Made by a program: the position numbers and the translations under genes
From: Sclerodactyla briareus
Taxonomy: Eukaryota; Echinodermata; Holothuroidea; Dendrochirotida; Sclerodactylidae
Reading direction: 5' to 3'
DNA: 64,000 nucleotides
Assembly: GCA_026419785.1 (NCBI GenBank)
Contig: JAODTK010005823.1
Coordinates: 124,001 to 188,000, forward strand
Notes under the pieces: generated by a model
What the model was told of the DNA's origin: nothing
Seen by the model: the letters and a program-made list of their open reading frames with translations, nothing else
The model's database searches: none
Shown here: in pieces, positions 24,020-35,408 of the stretch
Layout of the letters: every line of letters begins with the position of its first letter
How positions within the stretch are numbered: the stretch's first letter is position 1

Positions 24020-25240
24020 TTTTCATAGAGATCGCTGCATACTACCTTCCAAACGGATCGGGGTCAGCATTCTTACTGGCCTATCTGTTACACGATTTTC
24101 AAAACTTTGACGCTCGATAACTCAGATGAACTTCAGATCGGACCCCAACACGAGGAATATAACTCTTTATGGTGACCCTTCATACCAAGTATAACTTCAT
24201 CCATCCATTCGGCGGCGGGTGTCTTGATTATAACAAGCTAACTTTGGCCAAAATATCATTTTTCACATTTTCCTATTTTCTCACTCAAAACTGATCCTGG
24301 TCTCACCACATTCAATAGGGTTCCTTCACTAGAACTTCCCCTGAAAACTTTATACTGGAATAATGTCAACCAGATCAACCATCTTCTCAACTTATGGCTA
24401 ACAGATTTTTTTTGGACTCTTACCTCTCTTGACCTCAGATTATCCCTTACCTAACCCTAACGATAGGTCATGTACTCATTGTGGGGAACAACTACAACAT
24501 AGGCATCGTTGCGAGTTCATCCAAGAGGGTGTAGGTATTGTGTTACAAGCTAAAATTTGCTAAATAGGATCAATTTTCACAATTGTCAATTGTTTTCCTC
24601 TTCCCCCGAACTGACTCCAGTTCACCACAAAAAACAATAGGGTTTTCTTGTACTTTCCATAAGAACGCTGCAGAATCATCTTTCAACCTGATACGGACCA
24701 GCATTTTGGACTGATGGTTTTAACCAGATTTTCCAGACTTTGACCTCTTTTTTCCCCTCCGAGGACTTTGCCCTTTCCCCAAAACAATACTGAGCTGTAC
24801 GCATGATGGGGTTCCTCAATATAAGTATCATCTTCCTCCATCCAATGGGGTCGATTCAATTGTGTTACGACTAAAACTTTTGCCAAGTTATCAATTTCCC
24901 CCCATCCTTCCCCAAATCTGAACCCCGGTGCCGCACGAGAACCACCAATGTCTCGCTGTACTCCCGCCATGAGAAGCTGCTAAAAAGCTCAACTTGATCG
25001 GACAGGCTTCGGACTTACCGTGTTTCACTAATTTTCCGCTTTGACCTCTCTTTCCCTCAGATTGACCTTGAACCACCCCACAATAGGGATCATGTACTCA
25101 TTATGGGGAACCCAATACAATATGAACTTGATCCAGCCAAGTGGGGTCGAGTTATCGTGTTTAACAGCTAACATTTTGCAAAAAATAATAGCACTTTCCC
25201 ACATTGTTCCCACTCTTTTCACATCGACGTAACGCCAGCC
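24020..25240 (+). repeat. TGTACTCATCATGGG superfamily array, copy A
   Basis: Three to four units of about 305 bp, each made of two related halves of about 155 bp. One half carries 'atcatgtactcat(tat)gggg', the other 'gttcttgtactttcc' followed by 'gctgcc'. Connecting words are 'atttgccaaaatatcaattt' and 'tttccagactttgacctc'. It lies in the intron directly downstream of the flavoprotein FAD-binding exon. Confidence 0.85.
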
Positions 25241-25275
25241 AGCCATCCACAGACAACAGACAGAATGTATAACTT
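25240..25275 (+). repeat. (CAGC)n/(AGAC)n microsatellite, copy A
   Basis: A short tetranucleotide run 'cagccagccat' plus 'acagacaacagacaga'. The copy B counterpart at 33,225-33,262 is longer. Confidence 0.75.
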
Positions 25276-25301
25276 CAATCACGCCGCGGAATTTCTCTCT
25301 C

Positions 25302-25570
25302 CCATGGAACACATGTTCGATATGAACGCCTGGCATCTACGTCTATCTCCCGGTCATTATGGGGTCTTCCGCCGATACGTGATTCTTCTCTTGATGGTCC
25401 CGGTTGTAACCCCTCTCTGGGAGTTCGAGCCCCGCAGATAACCCCGCCAGCCCTCCGCCGATGATCAGCCACACGTTGTGACGTTCTCTGGTATCTCTCT
25501 GGGTCCTTGTCGGTGTTACGAGCTCATCCCCGAGAGGGCTCCCCGCGCGGTAAACGATCGGCCAGGCGCT
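25302..25570 (-). CDS. CrtU-like FAD flavoprotein, FAD-binding exon, copy A
   Basis: The minus strand shows the dinucleotide-binding signature IIGGGLAGLSAGLEL followed by ERGYN, the beta-alpha-beta core that binds the ADP part of FAD. After slippage, GGRP and HIEHVFHG follow, matching the family's LGGR and (I/V)(E/N)xGFH(G/A) pair. The acceptor is inferred from copy B. The exon end near 25,302 is set by the donor seen in copy B. Frame slips at about 25,400 and 25,450 may be sequencing errors. It is the same exon as 33,297-33,579. Confidence 0.75.
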
Positions 25571-27260
25571 ACGCGCATAATTAGTAGCATGATAATCGAG
25601 CATCGCTCCAGTTTCCCCAACATATGATCCACTGCCCAGAGCAACACATTCATTGTGAAATAGTTGCCGTCGCTTGCATGTAAAAAAGAGTTTTCCCTTC
25701 GACACGATTGAACACTGTGAAAGCTTCGTTTTTAAGGCGCCCTCCATTGTCGGACCTCCAAAAACTCAGACATTGCCCAAATTTTCTCCTATTATTCCAC
25801 TCATTGCACCATGAGCACGAAGATTAAGAGAAGCTTCTTACTATCTGACGCTTTCCGAATGTTAGTGTGATGTTCTGTTAATTAGCTGTCGAGCGCAGAG
25901 GCGAACTTTGGGGGGGATAGGACAATTTGGGATTGAGGTATCGCTAATGATTTATTTTTAATATTCTCCACTCATCGTATTTATTGCAATTTTTAGTCCA
26001 TCGACTTTTCCATTAACTTGGAATTTCATCTTCTAGTGCTAGTACAAATGCTACGCTTGAGGCATCGGGGAAGTTTGTAAAATCCAGATATTTCCGATTA
26101 GCTACGATGAGTTCCCCCTTAGTTTTCACTCCTCCGAAACTTACTTCTAGCTTTCACACCCGCATCAAATTTGTAAATTGTCCCGAAGTTCTGAATTCAA
26201 AGACTGTGCAACTGGCTCATGCGATAAAAGCCCCATCACATTCCTTGTTGCGCTTATGATCATTGATACGAACATGGATACGTTTAGTCCCAATGCGTCA
26301 GTTTGCAAATAGTGGCGTTTGTGGCCCTCTTGCGTGTGCATATGTAAACGGGAAAATTCGCCCACGAGGGGGGGGGGGCCTCAATCAAGAATTAAAACCA
26401 AATGAGTTTCACGAACTCGGGGGCTAGTCTCACTTCTCGCGACATTGTTTGTCTTATTCATTCAAGTTCCAAACAAGGACGAAGGAGTGGCTAATTCCAG
26501 TATCGATATCATTAACAGCAAAAAGCGAATAGCATAGGTTATATACTACAAGCGATATAGTTGCCCTATGCTCGACCATGAAGGGCACTAATCGCGCACG
26601 GTGACCACTTTTGTCAATTCAAAATGATTGTTTTTCCATGGTCTACCAGCCACAACCAGTATTCGTAGGTTTTGTTGAGATGTGTTATTTTCTCTACTCC
26701 CATAATGTCCATTATTTTCAAATAGTTCAGGCCAACATTGGACGTTGCATGCAAAATCCACAAATTTGAGATATAGCACAAATCGAGCAAGTTAGACACT
26801 TCGAATGACGTGCAGTGACCCAAATCAATGTTGAAACGGTTTCGGGACGAGCAGGTAGGGCAGACCCACCAATTTTCAGAGATTCGAACAAAGTTGAATT
26901 GCGCAAAGTATCAGTTAGATCATTTAGTTAGCAACGTTAGCGCTGAAAGTTTAATCAGTTAATTTACTTAAATCCTGTACCTCTGTGCCAAACCAATCAC
27001 CACCACTCCCTAATATGCAACGAGCCTCAAGATAAATTTACATACCATAGCCTAAGTCCCTTACGTACCTGGTGTTGTTCGTGTGCAAATATAAAACCAT
27101 ATCGTGTTCACCCAACCCCGATTTCTACTTGGACGCTCATACACAAGAGAGGGAGTCGGGGAACCAAAACGATGGTATCAATTTGCAAGTTGCCGTCTGC
27201 GTGTGATTACTTCCTTCCCCACATAATGTACCGCCAAGAGGCTTGTCCTATTCTATGTAC

Positions 27261-27322
27261 CTTGTGATGGATTCGCAGCTGACAGGAGGTGCATTATCCA
27301 GGTCTGCATCATTTCTGGGGAC
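27261..27322 (-). CDS. probable short upstream exon of the flavoprotein gene, copy A
   Basis: A 62-bp minus-strand exon between a strong acceptor ('tcctatctttcag') and a donor (CAAG|gtacat). It reads VPRNDADLDNAPPVSC then ESIT. It ends after two bases of a codon, and the FAD-binding exon begins with one base before its frame, so the phases join. The same structure is present in copy B at 35,344-35,408. The residues identify nothing by themselves. Confidence 0.45.
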
Positions 27323-27987
27323 CTGAAAGATAGGAAACGATTCTCCGCTCGGCAAAGTATCCCAGAATTTTCATCAAAACCATTCTACCGTTGCGGAAAA
27401 TTTGCTAACGCCACGCTACACGCCCCACATACACGCCGAGGTGCTCGCGGGTCCACTGTCTTTCAGTTGAAGCTTTTGTCAGGCGAGACAAAAAGCCGAA
27501 ACCTCCATTGCCCACTGAGTTGCCTAGTCACGATATTCCCCCACCACTCATCAGTAGTTTTGAAGAGTGTCTATTTAGACTAATTTGAACCGTAGAATCG
27601 GGAGTGCGTAGTTTTCAGTGTGCTTCTGAATTCCTGAAGGTGATGAATAATCAGTTGACTCCCCTTCTTACTACCCCCCATAGGGCAATTTGCTGCTGCC
27701 CTTGATAAATATCCACCATTCCTAATCACCGCATTTACCCATTTCGTAAGCACGATTTTCTATTCTCAACAAAATCATGTGTCCTAGAGTAGCATTGCTC
27801 AGACAGATCGAGGTAAGGTCCGGATACCCTGTTGATCTCCCCTAATGCCGGGATGGGTCCCATCGATGCGTGTGTCGTATGTCTAAAAAACGCCAAATTA
27901 TGTGAACTGATCGGGGGCTAGTGCGTGAATATGGTCTATTTTTATTGCTAAGATAGATTTGGTTTCCACAGAACCCAAAATTCATAA

Positions 27988-28473
27988 TAAGGCAAACCAA
28001 CGCTGAAATGGCGAATAAGATATTTTTCATGCGTAATGCGAAGCGTATCACCGCGAATGGATTCTATACGAAATATCGTCCTAAAAAGCCTGGCAGCATG
28101 AACAAGATACATGGGCTGCTGCCTTTTATGTTCTTTTCTCGGTTTCGCATGCAATTTATGTTTTCTCCTCTGAGCCAAACGTTCTTTTTCGTCAAATATG
28201 ATTGCCACAACCAGCACCAGGATACGCATAAACGCATCTATGTCATCCTAGCCTTAGGCCGTGATGCGTTGCTTATCAGGCTGGATGTGAAAATCACATA
28301 TGCACGGAAAAAACGTTTTTTCAGAAGATAAAACACTGTAGCGACCCTATAAAACTGCAGCAGCCCATGTATTTTGTCGTTGATTAGGCTTTTTAGAAGA
28401 GATTCCTGAATATTGAGGTGACACGCATCCATATACGCCTTTATGTCGCCTATTCAGTAGTTGGTTTGCCTTT
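27988..28473. mobile_element. palindromic MITE / foldback element, copy A
   Basis: A full-length inverted repeat of about 485 bp. The left end 'ggcaaaccaacgctgaa' pairs with the right end 'ttcagtagttggtttgcc'. Inside, 'atacatgggctgctgc' pairs with 'gcagcagcccatgtat', 'cctaaaaagcct' with 'aggctttttag', and 'aaacgttctttttcg' with 'cggaaaaaacgtttt'. Flanking 'ataa' and 'ttaatta' suggest a TTAA or TA target, as in piggyBac- or mariner-type MITEs, but this is not resolved. It encodes nothing credible despite a 107-codon frame. Confidence 0.85.
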
Positions 28474-30881
28474 TAATTATCCTTTCACCTATATCTGCTA
28501 TTGCTAGTTGTTATAGCAACGGTTGCTGTGGTAACGATGGGTGTTAAGAACTAGCCACTAAGGGTACCCTATTGGGTCCTATGTGTGTCGTGTTTCCGCC
28601 ATGGTCGCACTCGCAAAGGTGTCTCGTTTTGTGTGTGTGTTTGTGTGTCGTTTGCGTTTCCGTCAGATTTTTTGATAGTTTTAATATAATTTTGCACATA
28701 CTCTACAAGTCACAAAACACCAACTTATTCAATCTTCAAATTAGAACACATTTCTCAAAAACAGGAATCAGGGGAGTAAAATGGCAATTTGGGGGAAGGA
28801 GACTCATTTGCCCATTTCTCACTGCGTTGTTCCAGAATGTCGGTTGATTAACAAAATGATACCCCAATAATTCGAGGGCGTCCTAACTAGACGAAGTAAC
28901 AAAATACTGTTTTCTTGCATGACGCAACATTGCACAATTAATAAAATCGAATTTAGAGAGAAACACATTTTTCTTTCGCCAACTCGTGACTTTTTCTTCG
29001 AAATATCATAGCGACTCGAATGACTGGATTGTTCATAATTGGCTTGTGATACACTGTAAGCAGAAAGTCCCAAAATACAGGTTTCAACTCTACTTCTAGT
29101 GACTTTTTATAAATTTGGGCTTGAGAGAGAAACACATGACATTCCATTAACTACCCCCTCCTACGCCTAGCCTAAGTTAGGTGAAGGATCCACTTGAGTG
29201 TTTTCCTCTAGTCACAATACGTATTAGCCCAACATGGCACCGATAACCTACACTTCCAGCCTTTTCCGGAGCCCCAGAGTTATAACCAGGTATTACTCCA
29301 ACCATCCGTTTTGAAGCTACCAACCACCTCAGCTGGCTTCACATTCCCTACTCCTTGTCTGTGAGTCGACCATTGAAGTTTCGCGCTGATGACTGCTTGA
29401 ACTTAGCGAAACTTTTAGACATTCTGTCACAGGACGAATCTCACATCATAATAGACAGGGAAATTTTGTAGAGAAATACCTCAAACTGCCGCCAATTGCA
29501 TGTAAATGTATACACATTGCAAACCGACAAATTGTGCTTCCGAATAGAGGCAGAAGGATCCAGCGAGAGTCTAAACCCCTCATTCGGCCAAAAAGGTGAA
29601 CCATATGGCCTATTTTTTGAAGGGGGACACCTGGCGGATGTACAGCAGGTGTGAAGGTGGTGTGCTGCTTTAATTCCCGTGTTATTTCTCGAGAGATGCT
29701 ATAAATTAACAGTACAGTCCCGGAGGTCAACTGAAGGCTTAAAAACGGGAGATGAAGAAGGGAAAGCCACGAACGTATATGTGGAACTCCGCCAAAATCC
29801 AGTAAAGTTGGAATAAATTGATAATCTAGAAATTAGGAGGGTTCCGAAATGTCATTGAGGGTAATGGGGGATAGTGAGGTAGCGGGAACAATCAATGTCT
29901 ATGTGCAGAGTTAGAGACTAGAGGCGGCCCGACAGAACTTCGTTTGCGATAAACCGATTCATACGTGTTCGTTTTGTGTCTCGCCTGGAATGAAATTAGG
30001 GAGGAAGGCGCCTTAGTTGGTTATATGGCCGTATTCCCCCAACACAACAAACCAACCCCAGCAGCCAGTCTAGGAGGCCCAAAATATATCTTTAGGAAAC
30101 CTCCACATGTCTATCAATTAATGCCTATTTGGACATATAATTGACATGATAGCCACCACAGTCACAGACCATTTCAAGTACAGATAGGCTTGAATAAACG
30201 AACATAGGTAGAAAGATTGATGGGTTATCTCTTATGGTAGCAAGCCCCTATAAAGTACTGTGGGTTGTCAGTAAGAGAGAAAGCTACACTCATCGTCGCA
30301 GGATGGGGACGTTGAGAGGCGATCCCGTGAGCAGGAATTCTCACCCCTTGCCTCGTTGATCAGAGCACTCTTCGAAACGAGTAGGTGAGATTCGCCAGTG
30401 TTCTCCCACACCCAAATTGGAGGCCTCTATAATTTCCGACTACAGCCGCGTTCCATGCACGCGGGCGGGCGGGCCCATCGGGGAGGGAGTGCGTTTTCTC
30501 GAATCGGTCATGTAGCGATTTTTTCGCCCGCCCGTGCCCCGCGTATTTCGTAATCGATTTCGGGGGGATTCCCTGAATCTGACCGGTGTGGTAGCCCGTT
30601 AATGGAGAGTAGAGGAGTTTATGTTCAAATAATTTCCAAACAACATTCAAAAACTGTTTCAACAACCCAGGGATTAGATTTTATACAGATTGTCCCTATT
30701 TTCAACGGCCAGACACCTATTTGAACACATAGTTAACATGTTTTGCTAATAAATCTCCAAAACTGTAAATTGTGAAGTTTTAATAGTGGGCCGTAATCGT
30801 TCACATTTAGAACAATGGTTTTCAGAAAATGAACATCGGTTTTAGGTTGAAACACTCGTATGCGTCCGGTGTTGATAAATA

Positions 30882-30952
30882 ATAATAATAATTAAAAATA
30901 ATAATAATAATAATAATCATAATAATAATAACAATAGTCAATAATAATAAAA
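30882..30952 (+). repeat. (AAT)n microsatellite specific to copy B
   Basis: 'aataataataataat' tracts over about 70 bp. Copy A at about 22,870-22,885 has only 'acataataataac'. This is a true length difference between copies unless one of them is misassembled. Confidence 0.85.
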
Positions 30953-31559
30953 AATAGTGGCTAATCCGGTTCTTATACACAGCGCATATACACACTAAAA
31001 GTGAGAAAGGGTGCGTGACTCGAGAAAAACGCCGACACGCCCGCGTGCATGGAAAACGAGTTCTTCCAAAACGCAGCCAGCCCGCCACGCCCTCCCGCCC
31101 GACCGCCCATCCCGCCCGCCGCTTTAGCAGAGAAGCACCTCGGGTGGAAAGCATAACCTGAGGGAATAGATAAGTAAACGAAGCAGATGTCTATTCAGGA
31201 ATTATGGCCACTGTATGCACCAAAGTAAGGAAAATGGTACAATCCAGGCTCATATCGGGAGGGGGGAGGGGGGGTTGGGAAGCGTCCCCAGATAAGAAGA
31301 GGAAAGAAGAGGAACAGGAAAGAAAAATGTTACAGTAGTATTTTACCTAATGAAAGGTTGGGTAAGAGAGGGTTGCTGGACAGCTTTTATAACAGCAGTT
31401 CAAATTGTCACGAGGAAGTTATGTTTACGCGTCCTCGGTGCTTAATCTAACAGAAACTATTATGTGATGGAATTCAATCAAATTCTGAACGACAAAAACA
31501 TCAGATCCAGAGCTTGTTAGCAGACCATACCACTGAGTTTGGCGAAATCGTAAGTTGGA

Positions 31560-31910
31560 AATTGGAATAAAATTTGGCAAATTAGGCACATACAATGACA
31601 TCTACTGACCCCAGCTGTACCTTGAAAATGATCAAGATCCAAAGGTGGATCACATCACCAAGTTTTGTGGAAATCCAAACGAACTTTCAAAAATGGCATA
31701 AATCATGCAAATCAGGCACATTAAATGACCTCCAGTGACCCCGACTTAACTTTAAAATTTCTCGGGAACCATGGGAAACATCCACTACCAAGTTTTGTGG
31801 AAATCCAAAAACTTTCGAAAGCTAAGCATTGTCAAGATTTCCAATAGCAATCATTGTAGCACTCAAAATCGGGAAACACAAACCAAGTATGGACTACATC
31901 CCATGCAGAT
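31560..31910 (+). repeat. about 120-bp repeat with ATGCAAAT words, copy B
   Basis: Counterpart of 23,575-23,925: 'aaatcatgcaaatcaggc', 'ttaaatgacctccagtgacc', 'aagttttgtggaaatcc'. Confidence 0.75.
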
Positions 31911-32039
31911 GAGGTCTTGTTAACAAGCCAAAGTTAGACAATATATCAATCTTACGCAATATCCTCCATTTCCTCCCCAAAAAATGTGCTCGAGTCACAC
32001 CAAAAACGATAGTGTTATTGTTTTTCCCATAGGAGGCGC

Positions 32040-33225
32040 ATACTAAATGCCAAACGGATCGGGTCAGGCATTTTTCTGGCCTTATCGTGTAACCAGACGG
32101 TTCAAACTTTTTGACCTCAGATGACCCTCAATGACTTCCAGATCGACCTCAAACCAATAGGGAATATAAACTCTTTAGGGGGAACCTTCATACCAAGATG
32201 AACTGCATCCCAGCATTCGGCGAGGTGTCGTAGTGTATAAACAAGCTAATTTGGCAAAATATCAATTTTCACAATTTCTAGATTTCTCCCAAAACTTGAT
32301 CTGGTCTGCACCAAATCAATAGGGTCTTAACTGCCAATGAAGAATGTATACTGGAATAATGTCAACCAGATCAGACCAGGCATTCTCAAAACTTATTGCT
32401 AAGGATTTTTTGGACTCTTACATATATTGACCTCAGGTGACCATTGACCTAACCCGAAACGATAGGGATCATGTAATCCTGGTGGGGAAAACAACATTAC
32501 AACAATCAGATCATTCATCCAGTAGGGGTGGAGAGTTATTGTGTTACAAGCTAAAATTGCTAAAATATCAATTTTTGCACATGTTCTAATTGTTTTCCCC
32601 GCGAAAAACTGACTCCAGTTCAAACAAAAAAAAATAGGGTTCTTGTACTTTCCTGAGAAAGCTGCCATAAATATTTTCAAACCTGATCGACACAGGGCAA
32701 TGTGGGGATTGATGGTTTTAACAAGATTTCCAGACTTTTACCCTTTTTACCTCCGATGACTTTGACCTGTCCCCAAAACAAGAGGGGCATGTACTCAATG
32801 ATGGGGGGTCTTCATATATAAGTATCAGCTTCATCCATCCAAGGGGGGTCGTTATTGGGTTAACGAGCTAAATGTGCCAATTTATCAATTTCCCATCATT
32901 CCCCAAAATTGACCCCGGTCCGCAGAGAAAACAGCAAGGTTCCTGTACTCCCCATGCGAAAGAAAGCTGCCATAAAAAGCTCAACTTGGGGAAATTTCGG
33001 ACCAGGATTAGGACTCTTACGTGTTCACTGATTTTAAGACTTGACCTCTTTCCGTCAGAGACCTTTGACCCCAAGCCAATAGGGATCATGTACTCTTATG
33101 GGGAACCCATAGATAAAGTCGGACTTGATAATCAGCCAAGTGGTCGAGTTATCGTGTTAAACAAGCAAAATTTGCTAAAATTCACTTTCCCACATTTTCC
33201 ACTCTTTCCACATCGACCGTAGACA
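32040..33225 (+). repeat. TGTACTCATCATGGG superfamily array, copy B
   Basis: Units at about 32,155, 32,461, 32,785 and 33,078 give periods of 306, 324 and 293 bp, with an alternating half-unit between them ('gttcctgtactcccc', 'gttcttgtactttcc'). Confidence 0.85.
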
Positions 33226-33262
33226 GCCAGCCAGCCAGCCAAGACAGACAGACAGACAGAAG
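33225..33262 (+). repeat. (CAGC)n/(CAGA)n microsatellite, copy B
   Basis: 'agccagccagccagcc' followed by 'agacagacagacagacaga'. Confidence 0.9.
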
Positions 33263-33296
33263 GTATTTTAACTTCCGCACGAATTTCTCTACTCAC

Positions 33297-33579
33297 CATG
33301 GAATCCAGTTCTATATGAAACGTCTGAGCCATTTCTACGTCATCTCCTCGGTATTAGGCGTACCGGCCGAGTACGTGATTCTTCTCTTTGATGGTCACGT
33401 TGTAACCCCTATCTGTGCGGTCGAGCCCCGCAGATAACCCCGCCAGCCCTCCGCCGATGATCCGAACACGTTTTTTTTGTGACGTTCTATGGTAGTCTCT
33501 CGGGGTCGTCCGGGTTAAGAGGCTCAATCCTCCGAGGGTGGGGGTACCCGCCCGCGGTAAACGAACGCCAGGGCGGCTA
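33297..33579 (-). CDS. CrtU-like FAD flavoprotein, FAD-binding exon, copy B
   Basis: The minus strand is open from a good acceptor ('ctatttatttcgcag') through RTSQKKRVRIIGGGLAGLSA and DRGYNVTIKEKNHVLG. This is the Rossmann FAD signature and the start of the LGGR motif. After one slip, MAQTFHIELDSM leads to a consensus donor (ATG|gtgagtag). Compared with the copy A exon, the frame breaks fall in different places. That fits random sequence error better than shared inactivation. CrtU-type enzymes use FAD to desaturate and rearrange carotenoid end rings; the substrate of this animal protein is unknown. Confidence 0.8.
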
Positions 33580-34704
33580 CTGCGAAATAAATAGTAAGCA
33601 TCGATTAAAACGAGATGCTCCAGTTTCCCCAACATATGATCCCATTCCCAGAGCAAACACCAAATAATGTGAAATAGTGCTCGTTTGCATGTAAAAAAGA
33701 GTTTTCACTTCGGAAACACAACGAGGGAACAACACTGTGAAAGCTTCGTGTTTTAAAGGGCGCCCTCCATTGTCGTGACACCTCACAAAACATCAGACAT
33801 TTTGCCCAAAATGTTCTCCTATATTCCAGTCATATGCACCATGATGCACGAGATTAGATAGGTACTAATATGATATTCGAAGTGTTACGTGTGATGCTGT
33901 TCTGTGAAGTCTGTCAGGATTGCGCAGAAGGCGAACTTTGGGGAGAGGGACAATTTTGGATTGACGGTAGCGCTAGATTTATTTTTAAGATTATCCACTC
34001 ATATATTTTATTGCAATTTTTAGTCCATCGACTTTTCCATTAAATTGGAAATGCATCTTCTAGGGCTAGTACAAATGCTACGTCTTGAGGCATCTGGGAA
34101 GTTTGTAAAATCCATATATTTCCGATTCAGCTAAGATGTAGAGTTCCCACTTAGTGTGCACTCCTCCGAAACCTAATTCTTAGCTTTCCACCCATCCAAA
34201 TTTGTAAAATTTCCGAATTCTGAATTCAAAGATGTGCAAAACTGGGCAGGGTTAATGCGATTTGAAAAGGCCAAATGCAATTCTTTGTTGCGCTATGATC
34301 ATTGAGACGAACCTATTGGATCAAGTTTAGTCCCCCAATGCGTCACTTTGCAAATATGTGGCGTTTGTGGCCCTCATTGCGGGGGGCATATGAACGGGAA
34401 AATTACCCCACACGGGGAGGGGTGGGGGGGCACTCAATCAAGAATAGTAAAACAAAATGAGTTCACGAACGCTAGTCTACACTTTCGCGATCATTGGTTG
34501 TCATCATTAAATAGGTTCCCAAACAGACGAAGGAGGGCGAATTGCCAGTATCGATATCATTAACAGAACAATCCAATAGCATAGGGTTATATACATACAA
34601 GCGGATATAGTTTGCCCTATGCGGTCTACCAATAAGTGGCACTAATCGCCGGACCACTTTCCAATTTCAAAAATGATGTTTACCATGTCTACCACCACCA
34701 AAAA

Positions 34705-34722
34705 AAAACGGGGGGGGGGGGA
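34705..34722 (+). repeat. poly(A)-poly(G) run in copy B
   Basis: 'aaaaaaaacggggggggggg' is absent from the matching place in copy A (about 26,650). It looks like an insertion error or a real homopolymer gain. Confidence 0.5.
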
Positions 34723-35343
34723 AAAGGTTTTCAAAACATAGGTTTTGTTTATATGTGTTTATTTTTTACTCCCAGTGAATGATCCTTTAATTTCAAATAT
34801 TTCACAGGACCAACAGTGGACGGTCATGCAAATCCAACAAATTGAAGAAGTAGCACAAATCGAGCAAGTTACCTTTCGAATGACGTGCCGTGCCCAAATC
34901 AAGTTGAAACGTTTCGGGATGAAGGATGGCTACCCCAAACAAGTTTCATGAGATTCGAACAAAGTTTGAAATTGCGCATAATATGCAAGTTAGATCATTT
35001 AGTTAGCAAAGTTAGCGCGAAATTTAATCAGTTAATTACCTTATATCCTTTCCCTATGTGCCAAACCAATCACCAAAACTCCCTCATATTGCAAACGACC
35101 TCACGATAAATTACAACCATAGCCTAATTCTTACTTAACCTGGTGTTGTTTTCGTGTGCAAAATATAACCAGATCGGTGTCAACCAACCCCGATACTTCA
35201 TACGGAACGCTCAGCACAAATAGTGGGGCTGGACAAACGATGGGTAGCAAATTTGCAATTGCCGTCTGCGTGTGATTACTTCCTTCCTTTCCTTTTCCTT
35301 CCCCACTTAAGGTACCGCCAAAGGCATTGCCTTATTCCGTTAC

Positions 35344-35408
35344 CTGGTGCGGGATTCGCAGCTGAACATTAGGTGGCAGTATCCAGGGTCCTGGCATCAG
35401 TGCTGGAC
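35344..35408 (-). CDS. probable short upstream exon of the flavoprotein gene, copy B
   Basis: Counterpart of 27,261-27,322, with acceptor 'catttcgtcaag' and donor CCAG|gtaacg. Copy B has extra bases that shift its frame relative to A. Support comes from splice signals and phase, not residues. Confidence 0.4.

Larger units (their letters stand above)
21675..29895 (+). repeat. tandem segmental duplication, copy A (about 8.2 kb)
   Basis: The segment starts at 'gagttagagactggaggcgg' and ends at 'gggtaatgggggatagtgag'. It repeats directly in copy B from 'gagttagagactagaggcgg' (29,907) to 'gggtaatggggtatagtgag' (about 38,012). All internal landmarks are in the same order in both copies: GC-rich blocks, 120-bp repeats, the superfamily array, two flavoprotein exons, the MITE and the terminal region. 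Differences are mostly single-base indels and homopolymer length changes. Confidence 0.95.

Noticed and set aside
28008..28331. 107-codon plus-strand frame
   Set aside because: It is inside the palindromic MITE; the frame is not kept in copy B.
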